64,000 bases of DNA from Sophora flavescens (Eukaryota > Streptophyta > Magnoliopsida > Fabales > Fabaceae), in assembly GCA_030762895.1 (NCBI GenBank), contig CM061069.1, positions 83,909,048 to 83,973,047 on the forward strand, read 5' to 3'. Shown in pieces: positions 45,596 through 57,200 of this stretch. The translations under genes were made by a program, and so were the position numbers. The notes under the pieces are model-generated. The model was not told the origin of the DNA, searched no databases, and worked only from the letters and a program-made list of their open reading frames with translations. Position 1 is the stretch's first letter, and each line of letters starts with the position of its first letter.

Positions 45596-45994
45596 ATGAT
45601 AAAAGAAGAATACACGGAAACATTAAAAAAATCAAATGATTTAGAAGAGATTCAACAATTACTAGAACAAGTCAAAATAGTTGAGGAAGAAAATAATCAA
45701 ATACATAAAATAGAACATATTGATCAAGTAGATAAAGAAAATGAAAATGAAGAAGTAATATTAAATTATAGTTCCTCTTCAGAATCTGAAGAAAACTATA
45801 TAAGAATGGAAAAAGATGAATATAGTAGAAAAAATCCTAAAAGAAAATGGGAAGAATATAAATATACACGCAGTGGAGCTTGGGATAAATACGAAGAAGA
45901 AACTATGTATAATAAAGGATATGCAAGAAAAGATAATAGATGGACGAAAATTCAAGAAGAATTTACACCTCGATATGATAATACTAATACATGA
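45596..45994 (+). pseudogene. Coat-protein N-terminal-like frame
   Basis: This 132-codon frame has a Glu-rich start, a Ser/Glu cluster (near codon 60-70), and a basic second half with Lys, Arg and Tyr. Acidic N-termini with Ser clusters are usual in caulimovirid coat precursors. The frame closes at 45994 and similarity of style resumes at 46200, so the coat gene is broken. The assignment rests on position before the zinc knuckle. Confidence 0.5.
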
Positions 45995-46199
45995 AATATA
46001 TTAAATCTTGATTGTGTAAGAAATAAAGAAGAAATACTTTTGAAATGGACTAATGAAATAATATTAATAGTTTTAACAGATGATAGATTTAGAAAAGTTA
46101 ACTTTATAGAAACCAAGAATTTTGTGACATTCAAAACATTAGGAAATGTACAAAAGTTATTAAGGAATTAAAGATGAAGATTGGATTCAATATGGAAGA

Positions 46200-46995
46200 A
46201 TGGTAAATAGCAACATGGAATATGTTAAATTAGTTATGACATCAATTCATCAAGAATTTTTAGGATATAATATGATGGAACAAAGAGAAAAATCAAATAA
46301 AACTTTACTTGAAAATGCTAAATCACATTTAAATAGAATGCAAATTTGCGATATGTGTCAAATTGAAAGTTTTATCTGTGAGTACCAAAAATACTATTAT
46401 CAATTGAATGAAGCGTCTAAAGAAACATAAATATATTTTTATAGACAAACTACCATATCCACTTAACTAAAAAATTAATAGATTATGGGAGTCAAGACCA
46501 GATGAAACAACAAATATTTTAGAAGGAGTTATCCAACTCTTATACCAAGAATTAAGAGAATAATGTTTAACTAGAGAAACAATAAGGCAATTAAATAGAG
46601 GAAGTACTGTCAGTTGTTGTGACATTCCAGAAAAACCAGGAAAATATGGTTGTGAGAAATTAAAAAGAAAAAGAAAGTACTATAAGAAACCAAAATTTCG
46701 AAGAACTTATCCTAGAAAGAAAACTTATTATAAAAATGATATGAAATATTTTAGAAGAAAGATACACCAAGAAAATACTGTCTGAAAGGGAAAAAGAAAT
46801 GTGTCTGTTGGATATGTAATGTTGAAGGATACTATGCAAATGAATGTCCTCAAAGAAAAGAAAAAGATTTTAAAGAAAAATCAAAATTAATAAAACAAGT
46901 ATTTCAAATATATGAACTTGAGCCTTTAGAAGAAGAACTAAGCGATACAGAGATAACTATATATGAATATACAAAAGATGAATTATCTTCAGAAG
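46200..46995 (+). pseudogene. Coat-protein core and zinc-knuckle region
   Basis: A 76-codon frame (46200-46430) is followed, in other frames, by a Lys/Arg-rich stretch (about 46660-46760) and a Cys cluster at 46800-46850. This has the spacing of a CCHC knuckle, C-x2-C-x4-x-x4-C, but with Tyr where His is expected. Coat proteins of this family use the knuckle to bind nucleic acid. In-frame stops near 46437, 46560 and 46785 disrupt it. Confidence 0.62.
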
Positions 46996-47211
46996 AAACA
47001 TAATCCGAATAATACTTATATAAAAATACCAGTAGAAAAAATTAATAGAGAAACAGAAGCCAATATAGATACTGGAGCAAGTCTTTGTCTAGCGACAGAA
47101 GCACTCTTTGATAAATGGAAAAAATTAGAAAAGCCATTAAAAATACAAATTGCAGAAGGATCTATACATCCGCTATATTGGATAGCCAAAAGAATTATTT
47201 TAGTTATATAA
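46963..47211 (+). pseudogene. Aspartic protease of the viral polyprotein
   Basis: The frame contains the DTGAS active-site motif at about codon 36, preceded by a beta-strand-like stretch and followed by a IAEGS flap-like segment. This is the retroviral-type protease that processes the polyprotein. The frame ends early at 47211, and the link to the reverse transcriptase (47263 onward) is broken by several shifts. Confidence 0.75.
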
Positions 47212-47559
47212 TAAAAATTATTTATAGTACCTACAATATACAAATAAGAAACAAAACTAGATATGATTATTGAAAATAATTTCTTAAGACTATGTGCATC
47301 GTTTTGCCAATATTTAGAATATATAACTTTAAAAACACCATATATAAACCAAAAGCAACACCTCAAAGTTATAAAAATTCCAATTACTCATTTTTCTAAA
47401 TATACTTACTCTCAAATATCAGAGTCTCGCAAGCTGAATCGTGGTGAGATAATTAGTGAAATTTGTACAAAAATTCGTCATGTACTAATAAATTTAGAAC
47501 CAAATAGAATAATTCTATCTCATATATAAGAACTTTTAGATAAATTATGTAGTGAAAAT

Positions 47560-48940
47560 CATTTAGATCTAAAAAGTAATAATAAAAATATTGGATTAAT
47601 TGTTTTAAAACTAAAAGATCCAACAAAAGAAATAAATGTAAACCTATGATATATACAAAATAAGATAGAAATGAATTTGTAAAAGACATTGAAGAAATGA
47701 GCAAAAAGGGTCTGATTAGATCTTCAAGAAGTAAGCATTCGGCAATCCTTTTATGTAGAAAATCATAATGAAATCAAAATAGAAAAAAATGATGATAATT
47801 AATTATAAACAAATAAATGATGCCATGGAAGGAGTCACATATTTTCTTCCAATAAAATATCTAACTATTGAAAGACTTAGAAATATGAATTGGTTTAGTA
47901 CCTTTGATTGTAAATCAGGTTTTTACCAAATTAGATTAACTGGAGAATCTAAAGCATTAACAATATTCAGTTGTCCTCAAGGTCAATATGAATGGAATGT
48001 ACTTCCAATGTGGATGAAACAATCACCAGGAATCTTCCAATGAAGATTGGATTCCATACTCAAAGAATTTAAAGACGTTTGTCTTATTTATATTGATGAT
48101 ATATTAGTCTTCACCAATAAAGATATAAATGACCACTTTAATAAGATAGAGTTAGTATTCAATAAATGTCTTGAGCATGGAGTAGTTTTAAGCAGAAAGA
48201 AAGCTGTTCTAGCTCAAAATAAAATTAATTACTTAGGATTAGAAATTGAAAAAGGAAAAATTATCATGCAGCAACATGTATTAAGGAAGCTTCAAGATTT
48301 TCCAACAAAATTAAAGGATAAAAAGGATTTGCAAAGATTTCTTGGATTACTAACATATGTTTCAAATGAAGGTTTCATCAAGAATTTCGCAGCAGAGAGA
48401 AAAATACTTCAGCAAAAACTAAAGAAGGATGCCTTCTGGTCATGGACCGAGGAAGATGAAAGACTTATTATTAAATCGAAATACTTATGCCAGGATCTTC
48501 CTGAGCTATATCATCCATCGGATGATGATTTAATTATTATTGAGACAAATGCCTCAAATGACTGTTGGGGAGATGTTATGAAGGCAAAACCCCCTGGATA
48601 CAAAACTGAATTACTATGTCGATATATGTCTGGAACTTTTTTCAGACAGTGAAATTAATTATCCTACTTATGAAAAGGAAACACTGGCACTAATCCGAAT
48701 GTTAGAAAAACATCGGATTTATATACTAGATAAAGAATTCATTGTACGAACAGATTCAACTTATGTTGCAGGTTTTAAGAACTTAAAACATAAAGGAACT
48801 TACAAGCAAGGAAGATTGATTAGATGGCAAATGAAACTTGCCGGATATAATTACTCAATCTCCCATATTAAAGGAGATAAAAATGTTCTTGCAGATATAC
48901 TATCAAGAGAATGGAGCAACATACAGTTGAAGCAATAAAA
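47560..48940 (+). pseudogene. Reverse transcriptase and RNase H of the viral relic
   Basis: The frame from 47789 holds the TFDCKSGFYQI block (first catalytic Asp). An in-frame stop at 48041-48043 interrupts it, and the same frame continues from 48047 with the YIDD catalytic motif at about codon 15-18. The connection and RNase H domains follow: an ETNAS block near 48541 and RTDS near 48750, the latter in another frame after a shift at about 48630. Upstream finger residues before 47789 are scrambled. The layout RT then RNase H with no integrase separates this from the LTR elements in the window. Confidence 0.85.
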
Positions 48941-49199
48941 AAGCAGCTACAACTTCAAAAAGTACTAGAAAAGCAAAAATTGAAGGAATTAGATCTGATC
49001 AAGACAAATATCGAAGTACTGGAATTTCAACTACAGGCCAAAGGAGAATCTTCAGAAGAAGATGTCTTGAATGGAATCAAACACTAGGTATAGGAAAAAC
49101 AAGCATTGAAGGAAAAATAAGATAAGGGGTAAAGAAATTTATCTTGGCCCAAGAACTTTTTCCGAAGCTATAAAAAATCTATCAGAACCAAAGACTTCG

Positions 49200-49934
49200 A
49201 TGAGAGTACTTGGAAGAATTCCTTCTTCCATTGATGACTACCAAATTACTTCCAGAAAAGACCATGAACTTCAAGTCCTGTTTTCAAAAGAAAAATTCTC
49301 TGAAAACATAAAAAGATTGACCAACTGGTCTGAAAAGGAAAAAATTAATAATTTTTACATGGTAAACCGAAATATATTTGGAGTCAAAGCTATGATTACT
49401 CCAGGAGCATCATCAATACTGGCATTTAATATGTTCCAGTTTGGACTTATTGAATGTCTTTATTTAAACAAAGATTCAAAAGAAATTAGTCTGTTCCCAT
49501 ATAATCTGAAGGAAGTCGTTCATAATTACAAAAGAAATGTTACAAAAGAAAGGACTATCTTATTGAAATTTTACTCAGTCTATCCTGACTTTGTCGCTAG
49601 GCAACCTGCAAAGCACTTAATCTTTATTGGAGTAAGAAACAATAGCTTCTCCTTAAGAGATGAACCAACTGGAGAAGACTACAATGAAGACCAAATGACT
49701 ATAATTATGGCCAACCAGCTAGCAAGCATTTTCATCCAATGTCAAATAATTGAAAAAAATTCCCTCATCAAAGCATTATATAAGGGACCACATACTTTGC
49801 TTCTAAGCAAGACAAGTGGTAAAATAATTAAAGAAAAAGACTTAGCATTACTGACGAATTTTGAACTACCTTTCTACACACTTCAAGGACTATCAATGAA
49901 CTATTGTCCAGCTGTCCTCGATCAACTTTACTGA
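49200..49934 (+). CDS. Intact 244-codon ORF in transactivator/inclusion-body position
   Basis: This open frame lies after RNase H and before the promoter region, the place of the translation transactivator in caulimo- and soymoviruses. It is mixed alpha/beta in character, with a KHLIFIGVRNN block near codon 140 that resembles the conserved core of that family as I remember it. The start used here is the first ATG of the frame. The sequence from about 48940 to 49200 may be its lost N-terminal part. It is the longest unbroken viral-type frame in the integrant. Identity by position and weak resemblance only. Confidence 0.5.
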   Translation: MRVLGRIPSSIDDYQITSRKDHELQVLFSKEKFSENIKRLTNWSEKEKINNFYMVNRNIFGVKAMITPGASSILAFNMFQFGLIECLYLNKDSKEISLFPYNLKEVVHNYKRNVTKERTILLKFYSVYPDFVARQPAKHLIFIGVRNNSFSLRDEPTGEDYNEDQMTIIMANQLASIFIQCQIIEKNSLIKALYKGPHTLLLSKTSGKIIKEKDLALLTNFELPFYTLQGLSMNYCPAVLDQLY

Positions 49935-50041
49935 TGATAAATCAAAATGGAAATCATGCATGTGAAAGATGTGTGGCAAAAAAGGACAATAATGACTGTC
50001 GGCAGGAGGATAAGGACTCAGACGATGCAATAATAGAAGAA

Positions 50042-50050
50042 TGACGTAAG
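50042..50050 (+). promoter_or_regulatory. as-1-like activator motif
   Basis: TGACGTAAG matches the TGACG core known from pararetroviral promoters. It lies about 95 bases upstream of the TATA box at 50145. A weaker TGTCA follows 8 bases later. Confidence 0.6.
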
Positions 50051-50144
50051 CACATATGTCAGCATGTGAATTATTAAAAGTCTGATTGAAGAACTGATGT
50101 AGATAATAGGGACTTTTATGTAAATTACCTAGCACCCTTAGGTG

Positions 50145-50151
50145 TATAAAT
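50145..50151 (+). promoter_or_regulatory. TATA box of the viral genomic promoter
   Basis: TATAAAT lies in the intergenic region between the transactivator-position ORF and the movement-protein region, the expected place of the full-length RNA promoter. Confidence 0.7.
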
Positions 50152-50315
50152 AAGTCCTCTTATGCTGAGGCAAATGAGAGTTTTCATTCAGAAAAACCTC
50201 TCGTGTCTGAGAAGTTCTCCATGATAGAGAACTATGCTAGCCTCCTTAGGAGTGTGAGTCGGATTCTTGATAGTGAATCCATTATGTTCTTATATATTTC
50301 CTTCTACTTATTATC

Positions 50316-50321
50316 AATAAA
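50316..50321 (+). terminator. Viral poly(A) signal
   Basis: AATAAA lies about 170 bases downstream of the TATA box. In known caulimoviruses the signal lies a similar short distance after the RNA start, giving a terminally repeated RNA. Confidence 0.65.
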
Positions 50322-50486
50322 AACTACTTCTTATTACTAAAATTCTTCCCAAATTACTTTACTATCGATTCTCGTTCAACTTGACTAAGCGGAAGCAGCA
50401 GTGGGCAAAAGAATTCAAGGCTAATCTTGAAAAAAGACCAGTCAGGTATGATTTATCAAACCTTTCAGTTATTTTATTAGAAAATA

Positions 50487-51235
50487 ATGATGTCTGAAAT
50501 TGAAAGAGAAAAATTTGATAATAATGATATAGAACACCTACAAATTACTGAAGAAGATGAAAACTATGAAGGAAGTATCTTAATAGATCCAAAATTATTT
50601 CAGAAAATACAAAAAGAAGATTTAAACCTAGCAAAAGATGCAAATATGAAGAAACTTGGAGGAATAATAAAAAGATTTAATCAAAAAGAAAATATTATAT
50701 ACTATGGAAAGATAGTTAATGAAACTCCAATTGATATCTCAGAAGCACAAGGGAATACTTGTATACAATTACTAAATAAAAAGAAATTAACCGAATTAAA
50801 AAGGAAGAGCATAGAAGAAAGATAGGTTATATTCATATAGGAGCCATGCATATAGGTTTTAATTAAGGCTACATTTCAGGAAGGAATAAATTCACCTATA
50901 GAGTTAGTTTTAAAAGATGATAGAATAATTGATCTAAAGGAAAAAATACTAGGAGTTATTGAAGGAAATTTAGCTTATGTTAAACTAAAATTCGAAATCC
51001 ACCCAAATATTGGAATTCTTTTAGATACTCAAAGATTATATCAATCTTTAACCTTAGAACATAGATTCTTAAGAAATAATTTAATGAGACCAGGAGATAA
51101 ACTCTTCTCAATTACTTACTGTATTAATTATGCATTAACAAATTCTCATCATAGTATTACTTTCAGGAATAATGATAGAATAGATATACCATGACTTTGA
51201 GGAAATAGGAAAAATTTACTATCCCAAAAGAAATG
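50487..51235 (+). pseudogene. Movement-protein-like region (30K type)
   Basis: The first frame (50487-50825) has an acidic start and a YYGKIV-like strand. A stop at 50823-50825 is followed by another frame (about 50865-51190) with a run of beta-strand-like segments and a DTQRLYQSL block resembling the core of 30K-superfamily movement proteins. These proteins open plasmodesmata for virus spread in plants. At least two breaks prevent one continuous product. Confidence 0.6.
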
Positions 51236-51401
51236 AAATAACTGAATTAGGAATATCCATAAATAATTCAAAATCATTAAGTTTTAGACAAATTCCAAAA
51301 CCAATTACTTTTCCCGAACCAGAAAAAACTGATGAAGATGAAAATATTAATAAATTGTCGAATAAAATAAGAGACCTACCTCAGTATTTAAGGAATAGAA
51401 T

Positions 51402-51635
51402 ATGAAAAATATAGAAGAACTTTGGATGTTTAACTTTAAGACAAGAAAAGATGAAATAAGAAATCTTACAGGAACCTTAGATTATTATTTAGAAAAAGAC
51501 CCAAATAATAGATATAGAAAATGGATTGAAAGAAGACTAATAGAGAAAGAAAATGCATTAATAAATATGAAAAATTATGAAGAAACTAGAAAAACTACAA
51601 AACAAGAAAGTAATTCATCTATACTCAGAGTTTGA
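51402..51635 (+). pseudogene. Small Lys/Glu-rich frame after the movement-protein region
   Basis: It is 77 codons, strongly charged and likely helical (IERRLIEKENALINMKNYEE). I do not recognise it. Soymoviruses have small ORFs here, so it may be one of them. Nearby frames up to 52080 look similar in style but are interrupted. Confidence 0.35.
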
Positions 51636-52181
51636 TGATCAAACAGAATAAGAAATAATAAGTGTGTTAATTATAGACTTACCCATTGGCTATAAACAAT
51701 TAATAATTGAGAAAATAAAAACTCAATATAGACGAGAAGACTATTATTTAGCACATATATCATTAGATATAGAATGGAACTGCATGGAAGAAATAGGATT
51801 AGCTTTTTGAGTATGATAGACTATCATTATCAGATATATATGAAGAATTTGACTTATAAATATTAAGTATATTAACTATGAAAATACTCAAAGACAGTAA
51901 GCAAATAATAATTAACAAATTAAAGCATCAACATTGACAAGAAGAACTTTATCTAAAACAAGTACTACAAAGAGTACAATTAGCATTCTGCAAAGAAGAA
52001 CAAAAACAGATAGTTAAAGAATTAGTAGAAATAGATGAATCTATAAGTGAATGCGGGTATGAATTATTAGTGACCTAAATTATGCATGAACACTACCCAA
52101 ATTATGTATAAATACTACCCTAAAACTGAAAATAAAATTATAAAAAAAACAAAAAAGGAAATTAATAGGATGATACCATTT

Positions 52182-52196
52182 TGGTATTATCAGAGC
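52182..52196 (+). promoter_or_regulatory. Degenerate tRNA-Met primer-like site
   Basis: TGGTATTATCAGAGC equals the usual TGGTATCAGAGC with a three-base TAT insertion. Pararetroviruses prime minus-strand DNA with initiator tRNA-Met at this motif. Confidence 0.65.
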
Positions 52197-52205
52197 TAAG
52201 TACTT

Positions 52206-52430
52206 ATGGATTCTCAAAATATAGGAAAATTTATACACCAATTAAGTATGTTAGATATAACTAATCAAGATACACTAAAAGAATTAATACATGAACTAAA
52301 AGCTGAAGTTACTGATGCATGCAATAGACATATGAAATATCATTGTGAATACTGTGATTGTAAAGAATATGATAGAAAAATAGATTTAATAAAAGTCATA
52401 ATTACTAAACTAGAATTATGGATCGAATAA
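52206..52430 (+). CDS. 74-codon ORF after the primer-like site
   Basis: This open frame starts 10 bases after the primer-like site. It is helical in character, with a Cys/His cluster in the middle (CEYCDCKEYD). I do not recognise it. By position it could be a small viral ORF. It marks the last sequence with viral style before ordinary intergenic DNA. Confidence 0.35.
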   Translation: MDSQNIGKFIHQLSMLDITNQDTLKELIHELKAEVTDACNRHMKYHCEYCDCKEYDRKIDLIKVIITKLELWIE

Positions 52431-52437
52431 TAAAACT

Positions 52438-53990
52438 AACGATACCCAAACATTTGAATTTATAGGGATACCATAGCAGTCTCCCTTTTAAAATCTACCC
52501 ACCACCATTATACCAAAAATAATAATATTTTAAAGAGTTTTAATAACCAATATTTTAAATGTCCAAGTTATTTTTTTTTTCCAGCAAAAGGACCAAGTTA
52601 AAGAACTAATGTTAAAATTTTTATTTACATTAATATTAATATTAATATATTTAATATACTAAAAATTCAAAGAATAGAACTCACTGCATCGTGAGAATAA
52701 TACAGCCAAGGGCTGTTGCTTCACTGCCTTCACAGTTCACAATTCACAATTCACATGTCCAAAAAGGGAATAAACAAATGATGTCTGAAAGCAATTAACA
52801 AAGACCGACGGAAAAAAAAAAAAAAAAGTGGTTGGCAGAAAGCAGAAAAGTTAATACGCAGAACAAGCTCAAGAAACATCTAGAAAAGCAAGGAGGGTCG
52901 TAAATGAGGTTTTATCTAAATTATGAAAATAACGGTGTATTAATTCTTTTTTTTTTGTCGTATTTCTAATATTTTTATTCAATATATTTTATTTATCAAA
53001 AAAAAAATGGTAAAGAATGGTGTATTAATTCTTAAATAAACATTAAACAAAGATTTCAATCCCAATCCAAGAATAAATACACCCTTATATTTTCTCTCTC
53101 TCTTTTTTTCACAGTGCCTTATATTCTCTCTTTAAATCCAATAAATAAGTTTTTTTTATTACATATAGTCTTGTTTGTTTGTTTTATTTTTAAATGAAAT
53201 GTTTCTATTTATAACTAGAAAATTGATACTATTTTAATTTTAATATTTAATGGAAAAATAATAAAACTAAACAGATTAATTAAAAATAATACAATTCTTG
53301 ACGATAAAAAATAAAAGTAAAATATGTAATTGTTTTTTTTATATATTACAGACATTGTCTTTTTTTTATATTGTTTGTTTATTTTTAAATAAAACATAAA
53401 AAATGTACATTTTATTTTATTTCTCGACTACTATTCCAATTACCTCCGTAATTTTTCCTTGCAAGGCCATGCTATATTATTTATAATTTTTTTCGTAAAT
53501 TAAAGCACTTAAAACATATGGCATATTTTATTTAATTCATATATAATATATATATAATTTAATTATCCTCGCGTCAAACATGATATCTGGATGTTCACAA
53601 GAGGAAAAAAAAATTAATTTCCACCATACCCAAAATTAGTACATTCTACATAATATGGCCAACTTGATGGGACGCTCGCTAAAATTTAAAAAAAAAAAAA
53701 AAAAAAGAAGAAGTACGCATTTTTTCAATGGTACACTGCGAATGGTGAAAAATTGATAAGATACAACAAATCAATAGGAATTCTACGTTTTCCTCTGGTT
53801 CAATCGAAAAAGAAAAAGAAATCACATTTGAAGATCCTCCTAGTAATTTATTTTTGTTAGGTTACTTTGGTAAATCACCGTTTGTTGTAGCGGTGATCTT
53901 GACCCATATACCCCACTATTCGGTTCACGAGAATGTCCCACTAACGGTTGAAAGAAGCAGGACGTTGGACAAACGACGAAGGCGGCTTTT
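52438..53990. other. AT-rich intergenic DNA upstream of the raffinose synthase gene
   Basis: No gene seen. It holds several A and T runs and short TA repeats. The last 300 bases (from about 53700) are the likely upstream promoter region, but no specific element besides the TATA box could be named. Confidence 0.6.
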
Positions 53991-53992
53991 TC

Positions 53993-53999
53993 TATATAG
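53993..53999 (+). promoter_or_regulatory. Possible TATA box of the raffinose synthase gene
   Basis: TATATAG lies about 240 bases upstream of the start codon, implying a leader of roughly 210 bases that is CT-rich. No transcript evidence is available. Confidence 0.45.
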
Positions 54000-54235
54000 A
54001 TCTCATAGTTTCCATTGCCAGAGTCTCAACCATAGCTACCTTAAGCATCAAATTTTTTGATCTCTTTCTATTCCATCCCCCACACCCTTTTCTAGATTCT
54101 TCAATTAGTTCAATTCCTAGTCTCTTACAAGCTCAACCTTCATCCTTTAATTTCTCTCCCCAATTTCCCAAAATAAAAGCTAATTAATTTCTCTAAGATT
54201 CATTAGCTAGCTAGTTTATTTATTTATTATCATCC

Positions 54236-57200
54236 ATGGCTCCAAGCTTAACCAAAAATGCGATCCTAGAAGTAATGGGGCTTGTGGATGGTAACTTACC
54301 CTTCTCCATAACACTAGAAGGATCAAATTTTCTCGCTAATGGGCACCCTTTTTTAACCGAAGTTCCAACTTATATAACAGCCACAACTACACTTGCTCCG
54401 TCTTTAAAATCCACTGACTCCAAGAATAAGTTCGGTTGCTTTGTTGGGTTCGATGCAGATGAACCCAAAAGCCGCCACGTGGTTCCTCTTGGCAAACTTA
54501 AAGATATTAGGTTTATGAGTATATTTAGGTTCAAGGTGTGGTGGACGACACACAGGGTTGGAAGTAATGGCCATGAAGTGGAACACGAAACGCAGATGTT
54601 AATGTTGGACAAAAACGACATGGGACGCCCCTACGTTTTGGTGCTGCCAATTGTAGAAGGTGCCTTCAGAGCTTCTCTCCAACCCGGTTTGGATGATTAC
54701 GTGGACGTTTGCATGGAGAGTGGTTCGACACGTGTACGTGGGTCCAGCTTTAGAAGTTGTTTGTATATGCATGTAGGTGATGACCCTTACAGTTTGGTCA
54801 AAGAGGCTATGAAAGTTGTTAGAATCCACTTGGGAACGTTCAAGCTTCTTGAAGAGAAAACACCACCAGGTATCGAGCATTTAAAAGAACAAGCGTGGAT
54901 GGTGACCATCTTTATTATATTTATTTTGTTTAATTTGTTATATGTATACAACAATATTTTTTATATAAAAACTATCTCCTTAAACATATTTTCCATATAT
55001 ATATTATTTAATTTTTTTATACTATCAGCTAAAATTTTAAATGGCGGTCATGGTTATAGCTATGTTACATTTTTGCAAATATTATTAAAATCACAATGTT
55101 TTTTTCTTTGACAGCTTTAAAATCACAATGTTGTAATTACAATTGCAATTGAGGAACTTATTTTAGATTCAGGATTCAGGTTAATCTGTTATTAATCATT
55201 AATTATCATCATATAAATTGATGATTTATAATTAATTATTGCATATGTTTTCAGTTTTCATTTTCAATTTTCAAAAATAATTACAAACTCCCACCTTGTT
55301 TTTATTTTATTTCTTTTTTTTAAATTGTGTACAAGAAACACTGAAAAAAAAATTTTTAAAACAAAATGAAAATAATGTGACAATTCTGTAATTATTTATA
55401 AAAACAGAAAATAAAAACAAACGGACACTAGAGGACCATTTGTTTTGTTTCCAATTTCCTGTTTTTAGAAATAATTATAAAAATGAAACATGAACACGTT
55501 GCCTTTTTGTCAGAAAAATATTGTTAATGAACCGTAATTGTAGTTATAATGTGATTTTAAAAACTACAGAAAATCTGATTTTAAAAATTACTAAAATCGC
55601 AGCATCTGGTTTCTGTTGCAATTTCGGTTAAAATTGAAGTTTTGGACCTTATTTTAAGAAATTAAGTTATATATTTCATCTTTGTTGTTAATGTTTTATG
55701 CATCCGTTCCTGCAGCTATCGTTGACAAGTTTGGCTGGTGTACATGGGATGCTTTTTACCTGAATGTACATCCCAAAGGGGTATGGGAAGGTGTAAAGGG
55801 TCTAGTGGAGGGTGGTTGCCCTCCCGGCATGGTCCTCATCGACGATGGGTGGCAATCCATCTGCCACGATGAGGACCCTATCACGGACCAAGAAGGCATG
55901 AACCGAACCTCTGCAGGGGAACAGATGCCCTGCAGGCTCATAAAATTTGAGGAAAATTACAAATTCAGGGACTACCATAGTCCAATTAGTGGAACAAAAG
56001 GTATGGGTGCTTTTGTTAGGGAACTTAAGGAACAATTTAGGAGCGTGGAACATGTGTATGTGTGGCATGCACTTTGTGGGTATTGGGGTGGGATTAGACC
56101 CAAAGTGGAAGGGATGCCTGAGGCTAAGGTTATTGTTCCAAAATTGTCACAAGGGATTAAGATGACTATGGAGGATTTGGCAGTGGATAAGATAGTGAAC
56201 AATGGAGTGGGGTTGGTGCCACCGCAGCTAGCACATAAGATGTATGAAGGGTTGCACTCTCATTTGGAATCGGTGGGAATTGACGGTGTAAAAGTTGATG
56301 TCATACACGTAAGTCTTCTGGAAAACTCTTGCTTCTTTTATTAGTGTTATGAATATTATATATTATATTTTATTTATTTATCATGTTATTTGAATTTGAG
56401 CACCCCATAATAATGACTTAATATTAATAAGCCATACTCATATCGCATCATTCACGTCTCACTTGAATGCAACACATGAAGTGTTAAAAACATTTCAGAT
56501 ACATACGTGTGATCCTAGAATTTTTTATTTTTACATAAAAAATACTAAATCCGGAAATTTTATATTATTTTTGATATTAACTCAAACACATAAGTTTATA
56601 CACATTAAAGCATGCCAACGAAGGTTGGTCTCCTTGATAAGGATAAGCTCATAACCCACAAGGTCGTGAATTTGAATCCCACTGTCGATGTGAGGATCTT
56701 GTTAGTAGGTAATCTGTAAGTACCTCTAAGCATTTTTTGAGCCGTAAGACCTGCCATGACCCTCGTGAGCCCCCGGGACCCAACTCACCTAAGTTTTTTT
56801 TTTTTAAAAATAAACATTAAAGCACACATCTCATACTTGAGAAAGAGAAAGTCACATGGAGTTTTGAGGTAAAAGCAAGATTATTGACTAGGCTAATTAG
56901 AATTTCTTTAAGGTGTGTGTGTGAGAAGGCAATCGCATGTTTGGGTCGTTTCCAACCGAAAATTAAACACATATATTAGCAGTTTTTGTTTTTTGTAGTC
57001 TTTTGGCATTTATGTATAAGGACGAACCATATACATACACTGCTATGGTGGTTGAAACTTGCAAGCCACTTGTCTCAACTAGAAATGGTTAGCTATTAAT
57101 AGTGTCTCATTCCCCTGCCACTTTTACCCATCCTAAGGCAGCATCCGGTGAGATTGATCATATTATTATAATTACCTTAAAAATCATATATGATTTGTGA

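Larger units (their letters stand above)
45596..52437 (+). mobile_element. Endogenous caulimovirid-like integrant (decayed, circularly permuted)
   Basis: In order: acidic coat-protein-like frame, coat core with zinc knuckle, aspartic protease, reverse transcriptase, RNase H, an ORF in transactivator position, an intergenic region with TATA box and poly(A) signal, a movement-protein-like region, small frames and a tRNA-Met primer-like site. The gene set and the lack of integrase or LTRs point to Caulimoviridae. Placing the primer site after the movement protein recalls soymoviruses, which infect legumes, but the genus is uncertain. Several frames carry stops and shifts, so it is a relic as it stands. 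Confidence 0.82.

Noticed and set aside
45596..52437. Florendovirus-type integrant
   Set aside because: Florendoviruses fuse movement protein to the polyprotein; here the movement-like region is separate and lies after the promoter.
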